5,602 nucleotides of DNA from Solirubrobacterales bacterium. GTDB lineage: Bacteria; Actinomycetota; Thermoleophilia; Solirubrobacterales; Solirubrobacteraceae. Position numbers and translations under genes: made by a program. The notes beneath the pieces are model-generated. The model searched no databases. It was not told the DNA's origin and saw only the letters and a list, made by a program, of their open reading frames with translations. Shown one piece after another: positions 1 through 5,602 of the stretch; position 1 is the stretch's first letter; the number at the start of each line of letters is the position of its first letter. The stretch is from positions 1 to 5,602 of the forward strand of contig JACDAP010000104.1 in the NCBI GenBank assembly GCA_013695395.1, in the 5' to 3' direction.

Positions 1-487
1 GCTCGGAGACCGTGCCGACCTTTCCTGGCTTGACGTGATCGAACTCCAGCACGACCGGGTCCCGCTCGCCGCAGTCGAGGCACCCTCGCTCCGCCAGGTA
101 CGCACGCACCTGAGCCTGGGCGCGCTCACGTCGGCGGGCCGTCGCGGCGGCGACTTGCATGCGGTTTCGCTCCTGCCGCGCTCGCTGGTACTGCTTGAAG
201 CACTCGCGACACCAGTGCTGCAAGCCGTCGCGGTAGCGGTTGAAGCTGGCCACCGGAAGGACCTCACTGCATCGTCCACACGGGCGGCGCTCTTCACTCT
301 CGGCGTCGACCGCTCGTTGCGCCGCGACGGGCGACTCGGCGAGCGGCGTCTCGCTCGGCCGAGGGACGTCGCGAACCCACACCGACACCGATGAGCGCGC
401 CACACCAAGATCACGGGCGATAGCGATGATCGATGCGCCCTCTGCCCGAAGTGTTCTCGCTTGGAGTCGTGCCGCCCGCTTCGCCAC
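1..487 (-). CDS. HTH / zinc-cluster / HNH endonuclease-like protein (3' end beyond window)
   Basis: The gene runs off the left edge; 162 codons are visible. I chose GTG at 485-487: an in-frame TGA lies at 530-532 and no other usual start lies between. Residues about 11-41 form a helix-turn-helix (EGASIIAIARDLGVARSSVS, then WVRDVP). A Cys4 cluster follows: C70-x2-C73 and C93-x2-C96, with the family-like SFNRYRDGLQHWCRECF. An Arg/Gln-rich helix (about 98-130) leads to C136-x2-C139 and LEFDHV (D150, H151), the first part of a zinc-supported HNH nuclease core. The later Asn, His and Cys residues fall outside the window. This order (HTH, Cys4, HNH) resembles a protein type I know from actinobacteria and their phages. 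A DNA-binding and DNA-cutting role is therefore inferred; the target is unknown. No good Shine-Dalgarno site precedes the start, so a leaderless or short-leader mRNA is possible. A LexA-like box abuts the start codon. Confidence 0.82.
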   Translation of the reverse strand, partial: MAKRAARLQARTLRAEGASIIAIARDLGVARSSVSVWVRDVPRPSETPLAESPVAAQRAVDAESEERRPCGRCSEVLPVASFNRYRDGLQHWCRECFKQYQRARQERNRMQVAAATARRRERAQAQVRAYLAERGCLDCGERDPVVLEFDHVKPGKVGTVSE

Positions 488-500
488 GAACGTATGTTCC
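487..500. promoter_or_regulatory. Putative LexA (SOS) box at the HNH gene start
   Basis: The plus strand reads CGAACGTATGTTCC. This fits the Gram-positive LexA/DinR consensus CGAACRNRYGTTYC at every position, with half-sites GAAC and GTTC four bases apart. It ends on the first base of the HNH gene's GTG codon. A repressor bound here would cover the -10 region of a leaderless or short-leader transcript. By a rough base-frequency estimate, GAAC-N4-GTTC should occur about 0.05 times by chance in a GC-rich window this size. I found no second copy. LexA binding is inferred, since the organism's own LexA is not visible. Confidence 0.6.
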
Positions 501-521
501 CATGTCGCCCGGATGCCTCGT

Positions 522-537
522 GCGCGTGCTCACGCGC
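522..537. repeat. Perfect 6-bp inverted repeat in the HNH/tRNA spacer
   Basis: The arms GCGCGT (522-527) and ACGCGC (532-537) are exact reverse complements around a GCTC loop. The repeat lies in the 90-base spacer (488-577) between the divergent HNH gene and tRNA-Lys. No T-run follows on either strand, so it is not a typical intrinsic terminator. It could be a small hairpin in a leader, an operator, or a chance palindrome in GC-rich DNA. Confidence 0.4.
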
Positions 538-577
538 CGTCCCGCGAGCGCTGGCACGCCCGTCTAGACTTCCGGCC

Positions 578-650
578 GCCGCCGTAGCTCAGTTGGTAGA
601 GCACGCGCCTTTTAAGCGCAGGGTCCCCGGTTCGAGCCCGGGCGGCGGTA
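578..650 (+). tRNA. tRNA-Lys (anticodon UUU)
   Basis: A complete 73-base cloverleaf can be folded by hand. Acceptor GCCGCCG pairs with CGGCGGT, followed by U8 and A9. The D arm is GCTC-AGTTGGTA-GAGC with both conserved Gs, and A26 follows. The anticodon loop CTTTTAA puts UUU at positions 34-36, which decodes lysine. The variable loop is GGGTC, the T arm is CCCGG-TTCGAGC-CCGGG, and the discriminator base is A73. CCA is not encoded (TTC follows), so a CCA-adding enzyme must supply it. Two irregularities stand out: base 1-72 is a G-U pair, and the top of the anticodon stem is a C27-A43 mismatch, leaving four Watson-Crick pairs there. The gene ends nine bases before the end of the convergent SF2 helicase gene. 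Confidence 0.93.
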
Positions 651-659
651 TTCATTCGC

Positions 660-2327
660 CTACCGCCGCACCCCCGTCAGCTCGTCGAGCAGCAGCTCGC
701 AGGAGCGTTCGAGCTGCTCGATCGTCGCGTCGGCCACCTTGGCGACGCCCACCTCACGGTTGAGCCAGGCGTTGATCTCGCGTTGGGCGCGGCCGTCGCG
801 GCGCCGGAGCTCGGAGACGAGCGTGTGGCGCTTGTCGCGGAGCATCGCGCGGCGCTCGAAGGCCGTCGGCCCGGTGCGCTCGGGCTCGGCCGGGGGCTCC
901 TCCACCGCGCTCGGGAACGAACGAGGCGGAGCGACCTTCGGAGCCGGTGGCCCTCCGGGTGACCCGGGCGGCGGACCGAAGAGCGCCATCTGCGGCGCGA
1001 CGTCCGCGGCCAGCGGCACGAACTCGAACGGCGCCTCGTCGGCGTCGGGCTCCTTGCGCTCGCGCGGCTCGGCGTCGAACTCGCCTTCTTCCTCCCCGGT
1101 GCGGAACTTCAGGACGTGGCGCAGCTCGGTCTCCACGTTGGCGGCGTGCTCACGCAGGATGGGGTCGGCCGGCAGGTAGAGCCACGAGGGCTCCTGCGGG
1201 CGGCCCGGGATCGTCCGGACGAAGCGCCCCACGATCTGGCGGAAGATGAGCGGCGTCTTGGCCGCCGTCGCGTAGACACCGACCCGCAGGCGGGGGATGT
1301 CGACGCCCTCGGAGACCATGTTCACCGCGACGATCCACGGGTCCTTGCTGGCTGTGAAGGCCTGCAGCGTCTTCGCCGCCGCCGCCTCGGTGTGCAGGAC
1401 GACGGTCGGCGCCTTCCCGGTCACCTCGCGCAGGAGCCCCGCGACCTGGCGAGCGTGGTTGCCGTCGGCGGCGATGACGAGGCCTCCCGCGTCCTTGTGG
1501 CCGTCGGCGCGGACGGCGAGGAGCTTCTCGTGCGCCTCCCGCAGGATCCGGGGCAGGCCGTCGGGCAGCTCGGTGGAGATCGCGGTGCGGTAGCGACGGC
1601 CCGCCTCGCGCCCAGTCAGGACAGTGTCGAAGCCGGCCTCGATGACGTCGTCGCCGGAGCGCCAGGAGAGCGTGCCGTCGTAGGTGACGAAGGCGACCGG
1701 TCGGCAGATCGCGTCCTTCACCGCGTCCGCGTAGGAGTACGAGACGTTCGGGACGCACACGCCCTCCCGGTCGTACATGACCCCGGGGATCGGCGTGGCG
1801 TCCGAGCGGAACGGCGTGCCGGAGAGCAGGAGCCAGCGCCCGGCGGCCTTGAAGGCGGCCGAGAAGCCGTCGCCCCAGGCGAGCTCCTCACCGAGGTGGT
1901 GAGCCTCGTCGGCGATCACGAGGGTCCCCGGCGTACAGGCCGCAGCCCAGGCGACCGGGTTGCTCGCGACCCGGGCATAGGTCACCGCGACCCCCTGGAA
2001 GTCCCGTGGTGGCCGCGGCCCGTCCGCGTCGGGCATCAGGTGCAGGCCGAGCTTGCCCGCGGCGAGCGCCCACTGGCGGGTCAGCGGCGTCGTGGGGCAG
2101 ACGAGGACGACCCGCGTGATCTCCTTCGCGGCCAGGAGCCGGCGGGCGATCTCGATCGACGGCCGCGTCTTCCCCGCTCCCGGGGCCGCGGAGATGAGAA
2201 ACGGGCCGCCGCGCCACTCCTCCATGGCCGCGAGCGCGCCGGTTTGCCAGGGGCGCAGGCCTAGGGTGGATGTCCGGGTGGAGGTGCTCACCGAACGAGA
2301 CATGGTGGGCACCGGGCCGGACGGCAC
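660..2327 (-). CDS. SF2 DEAH-box helicase (XPB/SSL2-like, COG1061 type)
   Basis: This is a 555-residue protein with both RecA-like lobes. Lobe 1 has a Q-like LRPWQTGAL (24-32), Walker A SAAPGAGKT (46-54), Walker B DEAH (140-143) and motif III SGTPFRSD (169-176). Lobe 2 has MVSEGVDIPRL (337-347) and motif VI QIVGRFVR (364-371) with R368 and R371. It should be an ATP-driven nucleic-acid translocase or helicase. A charged, proline-rich linker (about 412-493) joins the core to a helical C-terminal module (about 494-555: REINAWLNREVGV, then ATIEQLERSCELLLDEL) of unknown role. No nuclease motif is visible. The start is uncertain: GTG at 2327 has a weak AGGG upstream, while ATG at 2303 (547 residues) has no clear ribosome site. 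The gene begins 37 bases after ridA on the same strand and may share its transcript. Partner and pathway are unknown. Confidence 0.88.
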   Translation of the reverse strand: MPSGPVPTMSRSVSTSTRTSTLGLRPWQTGALAAMEEWRGGPFLISAAPGAGKTRPSIEIARRLLAAKEITRVVLVCPTTPLTRQWALAAGKLGLHLMPDADGPRPPRDFQGVAVTYARVASNPVAWAAACTPGTLVIADEAHHLGEELAWGDGFSAAFKAAGRWLLLSGTPFRSDATPIPGVMYDREGVCVPNVSYSYADAVKDAICRPVAFVTYDGTLSWRSGDDVIEAGFDTVLTGREAGRRYRTAISTELPDGLPRILREAHEKLLAVRADGHKDAGGLVIAADGNHARQVAGLLREVTGKAPTVVLHTEAAAAKTLQAFTASKDPWIVAVNMVSEGVDIPRLRVGVYATAAKTPLIFRQIVGRFVRTIPGRPQEPSWLYLPADPILREHAANVETELRHVLKFRTGEEEGEFDAEPRERKEPDADEAPFEFVPLAADVAPQMALFGPPPGSPGGPPAPKVAPPRSFPSAVEEPPAEPERTGPTAFERRAMLRDKRHTLVSELRRRDGRAQREINAWLNREVGVAKVADATIEQLERSCELLLDELTGVRR

Positions 2328-2364
2328 CGACGACCCTGCACCGCGACGGTTTCGCGGCCGGCTC

Positions 2365-2780
2365 TCACCGCGGCAGGTACGCCTCGACCTCGATCTCCAC
2401 TAGCAGCCGCGGGTCGATCAGGGCGGAGACCTCGACCATCGTCGCGACCGGTCGCACCGTGCCGAAGGCGGCGGCGTGGGCGCGCCCGACTGCCTCCCAC
2501 CGCGAGATGTCGGTCACGTACATACGGGTGCGGACCACGTCGGCGGCGGACGCCCCGGCCGGCTCGAGCGCACGCAGGCAGGCCTCGATCGCCGCGCGGG
2601 CCTGTGCCTCCGCGTCACCCAGGCCCAGAACCACGTCGTCGGGTCCCATCGCGGTGCACCCGGAGACGAGGACGAGCTCCCCCGCCCGCACGGTCCGCGA
2701 GTAGCCGACGCGCTCCTCCCACGGGCCGCCGGAGCCGAATCGCTCGACGGCCGGCCTGGCCGCGTCCGGGGTGCCCGCCA

Positions 2781-2781
<1 letters not shown>
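2365..2781 (-). CDS. Rid (YjgF/YER057c/UK114) family protein lacking the catalytic arginine
   Basis: This 138-residue protein has usual Rid length. It carries the family pattern: LVLVSGCTA (37-45), RTRMYVTDISRWEAVGRAH (84-102) and RPVATMVEVSALIDPRLLVE (110-129), followed by IEVEAYLPR. Rid proteins form trimers, and true RidA hydrolyses reactive enamine/imine intermediates such as 2-aminoacrylate. Aligned by eye to E. coli RidA (FPARSCVEV), the substrate-binding Arg105 is Ala113 here. Loss of that arginine is a mark of Rid4-Rid7 subgroups, so classic imine deaminase activity is doubtful. The ATG at 2781-2779 shares one base with the purH stop (TGATG). With no clear ribosome site inside the end of purH, coupled re-initiation is likely. 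An in-frame upstream extension is open but would run inside purH and is not believed. The family call is firm; the substrate is unknown. Confidence 0.9.
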
Positions 2782-4373
<1,592 letters not shown>

Positions 4374-4417
4374 GGCCCGGAGCTTACGCGGAGCCCGGCC
4401 GGGGAAGGCTCACGAGC

Positions 4418-4687
4418 ATGCCCGACGAGACCCCCCAGGACCGCTCCGAGAAGATGGAGTCCGACCTCGACCAGCTCGAGGACCACATCGACGAGGCCAA
4501 GACGAAGGCCGCCGAACGCAAGGAGGACGTGGAAGGCGCGCTCGAGGAGGTCGCCGGCGAGCCCGAGGGCGACCAGGACGCCAGCGGCGGGGACGACCCG
4601 ACCGGGGCCGCCGCCGACGCCGCCGCCGACGACGACGACGACGACGACGACGGACGTGAGTCAGAGGAGGTCGCCAACCCGACCTGA
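4418..4687 (+). CDS. Small, highly acidic hypothetical protein, antisense between purN and purH
   Basis: I do not recognise a function. This 89-residue protein has ATG at 4418 with a good ribosome site, GGAAGG at 4403-4408, nine bases upstream. Almost every codon ends in G or C, as expected of a real gene here. Residues about 8-48 are a charged amphipathic helix, perhaps a coiled coil (MESDLDQLEDHIDEAKTKAA). The rest is low-complexity and probably disordered, with eight consecutive Asp at 71-78. I count 35 Asp/Glu against 7 Lys/Arg, a net charge near -28. There is no signal peptide, membrane segment or cysteine, so it is probably cytosolic. It is the only plus-strand protein gene visible here. 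It starts 44 bases from the divergent purH and ends 31 bases before the convergent end of purN. A chaperone-like, nucleic-acid-mimic or stress role would be speculation. Confidence 0.75.
   Translation: MPDETPQDRSEKMESDLDQLEDHIDEAKTKAAERKEDVEGALEEVAGEPEGDQDASGGDDPTGAAADAAADDDDDDDDGRESEEVANPT
4628..4651 (+). repeat. (GAC)8 trinucleotide repeat
   Basis: Eight exact GAC units in tandem encode Asp71-Asp78 of the small acidic protein. An imperfect run of GCC and GAC codons lies just before them. Pure tandem repeats like this can change length by strand slippage. Because the unit is three bases, a change would lengthen or shorten the Asp tract without shifting the frame. Confidence 0.95.
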
Positions 4688-4718
4688 CCGCGCCGCGCGC
4701 CGCGCTCGAGAAGTCGCC

Positions 4719-5330
4719 TCACGGATCGACCCGCCACTGCCGCGGCCGCTGCGGATGCTGGAGAACCCGCCCCGCGGCGAAGGCGGTGACCACCGTGCAG
4801 AGCAGCCGGTGCTCGACCGGTCGAAGCGCTTCCCGCACCTCCTCGGCGCTCTCCGCTTCCGGGACGCGCATCGCTTCCTGCAGGAGGATCGGCCCCGTGT
4901 CGACACCCTCGTCGACCAGGTGCACGGTGACCCCGTAGAGGTCCACGCCGTAGGCGAACGCCTGCTCGATCGCCCGCAGACCGGGGAACGCCGGCAGCAG
5001 CGACGGGTGCACGTTCACCAGACGGCCGGCCCAGCGCTGCACGAAGGCGGCGTCGAGCAGCGCCATGTACCCGGCGAGCACGACGAGCTCGACGTCCTGC
5101 TCCTCGAGCCAGGCCAGGAGCGCCGCGTCCCGGGCCGCGCGGTCGGCGTGGTCGGCCGGGGCGAACACGCGGGTCGCCACCGCCGCTGCCTCGGCTCGAC
5201 GCAGCGCCGGCGCAGCGGGCTGATCGGACGCCACCGCGACGATCTCGACCGCCCCTCCGGGTGCATGGACCCCGTCCAGGAGCGCCTGGAGGTTCGTCCC
5301 CGCACCCGAGGCGAGCACGCCGACCCTCAT
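4719..5330 (-). CDS. purN: Phosphoribosylglycinamide formyltransferase (GAR transformylase)
   Basis: PurN moves the formyl group of 10-formyl-THF to GAR, giving FGAR in the third step of de novo purine synthesis, in the cytosol. The 203 residues match the family length. MRVGVLASGAGTNLQALLDG (1-20) opens the Rossmann-type fold with the phosphate-binding GTN (11-13). VVLAGYMALL (83-92) is the usual core strand. The catalytic triad is Asn106, His108 (NVHPSLLPAFPG, 106-117) and Asp144 (DEGVDTGPI, 140-148), at the same numbers as in E. coli PurN. The ATG at 5330-5328 overlaps the stop of the RecQ-like gene as ATGA. A strong ribosome site, AGGGAG, lies eight bases upstream inside that gene. No clear terminator follows the stop: the 31 bases before the convergent small gene are GC-rich without a T-run, so read-through to purH is possible. 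Confidence 0.98.
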   Translation of the reverse strand: MRVGVLASGAGTNLQALLDGVHAPGGAVEIVAVASDQPAAPALRRAEAAAVATRVFAPADHADRAARDAALLAWLEEQDVELVVLAGYMALLDAAFVQRWAGRLVNVHPSLLPAFPGLRAIEQAFAYGVDLYGVTVHLVDEGVDTGPILLQEAMRVPEAESAEEVREALRPVEHRLLCTVVTAFAAGRVLQHPQRPRQWRVDP

Positions 5331-5602
5331 GCCGCGAGCTCCCTGGATGTCCGTCCGGAGCCCAGGCGCAGCGCACCGAAGTGCTGGTCTGCGGCCCCCG
5401 TGCCCGCGACCAGGCGGCCGTCGGCCACCAGCCGATCGATGGCACCCACCACCGCTTCGGCCGGGAGCTCGGCGAAGCTCCCGTAGTCCGGCAGCCCGTC
5501 GTGCCCGTCGGCGACCAGCGCCCGCCCCCGGCCACCGCGCAGCACCTCAACGACACGTGCCCGCCCGGCCCCCGTGTCCAACCGGCCCACGAGGCCCAGG
5601 AT
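5327..5602 (-). CDS. RecQ-like DNA helicase, C-terminal RQC winged-helix end (5' end beyond window)
   Basis: Ninety-one codons are visible and the frame stays open to the right edge, so this is the end of a longer protein. The piece VVEVLRGGRGRALVADGHDG, followed by LPDYGSFAEL, lines up with E. coli RecQ's VVEVLRGANNQRIRDYGHDK, followed by LKVYGMG. It continues as AIDRLVADGRLV and FGALRLGSGRTSREL, matching the winged-helix RQC domain that binds duplex DNA at the fork. The helicase motor and zinc-binding part should lie beyond 5602. The protein stops straight after the RQC domain, so there is no HRDC domain. An in-frame GTG at 5590 could start an 87-residue protein, but the homology extends upstream of it (ILGLVGRLDTGAGRAR), so a fragment of a larger gene is far likelier. 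It overlaps purN by four bases and holds purN's ribosome site. Confidence 0.78.
   Translation of the reverse strand: MLGLVGRLDTGAGRARVVEVLRGGRGRALVADGHDGLPDYGSFAELPAEAVVGAIDRLVADGRLVAGTGAADQHFGALRLGSGRTSRELAA
5339..5344 (-). promoter_or_regulatory. Ribosome binding site of purN
   Basis: The minus strand reads AGGGAG, eight bases before the purN ATG and inside the last codons of the RecQ-like gene. With the ATGA overlap it fixes the purN start and suggests coupled translation of the two genes. Confidence 0.75.

Noticed and set aside
562..569. 8-bp palindrome GTCTAGAC just upstream of the tRNA
   Set aside because: It is real as sequence but short, matches no operator I know and has no second copy nearby.
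565..570. TAGACT as a -10 box for the tRNA
   Set aside because: Only four of six bases match, no -35 is visible about 17 bases upstream, and the transcript would start almost on the first tRNA base, leaving no leader.
461..763. A 100-codon plus-strand frame crossing the tRNA, including VAQLVEHAPFKRRVPGSSPG
   Set aside because: This peptide is the well-known false translation of a tRNA gene.
1116..2264. A 382-codon open frame on the plus strand opposite the SF2 helicase
   Set aside because: It is a shadow of the helicase gene; the product shows only repetitive Arg/Gly/Asp/Val-rich sequence and no ribosome site was convincing.
2341..2357. Stem-loop CCGCG-N7-CGCGG between ridA and the SF2 helicase as a terminator
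   Set aside because: The stem is only five pairs and no T-run follows on the minus strand; chance GC-rich pairing is as likely.
4688..4718. Shared bidirectional terminator between the small acidic gene and purN
   Set aside because: The 31 bases are CGCG-rich but show no clean stem and no T-run on either strand.

Overview
This window is high-GC, closely packed bacterial chromosome, most likely from an actinobacterium. The gene style recalls Thermoleophilia (Solirubrobacterales-like), but that placement is only an impression from codon use and protein style. Codons nearly always end in G or C, GTG starts are common, and neighbouring genes overlap or nearly touch.

Left part (1-650). A truncated minus-strand gene encodes a protein with a helix-turn-helix, a Cys4 zinc-binding cluster and the start of an HNH nuclease domain. 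Its GTG start abuts a perfect match to the Gram-positive LexA (SOS) box, CGAAC-N4-GTTCC, which suggests DNA-damage control. A 90-base divergent spacer, holding a perfect 6-bp inverted repeat, separates it from a plus-strand tRNA-Lys(UUU) with no encoded CCA. The left gene is slightly less GC-rich than the rest (about 63% in two 60-base lines counted by hand).

Middle and right part (660-5602). Every large gene is on the minus strand. In transcription order they are: the C-terminal RQC end of a RecQ-like helicase (cut by the window edge), purN, purH, ridA and an SF2 DEAH-box helicase. RecQ-like/purN share ATGA and purH/ridA share TGATG, so translational coupling is likely. PurN and PurH are the two folate-dependent formyltransferases of de novo purine synthesis, and PurH also closes the ring to IMP. 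All the main active-site motifs are present in both. The RidA paralogue lacks the catalytic arginine of true RidA.

The exception to this strand order is a small plus-strand gene (4418-4687) for a very acidic 89-residue protein, lying between purN and purH. Its start is only 44 bases from the purH start. If purN and purH share one transcript, that transcript runs antisense across the whole small gene, which would be a 'noncontiguous operon' layout.

I see no insertion sequence, CRISPR array, integrase or rRNA. The most notable points are the LexA-like box on the HNH gene, the antisense gene embedded between the purine genes, and the purH-coupled Rid protein without its arginine. Nothing else looks like a wholly new system.
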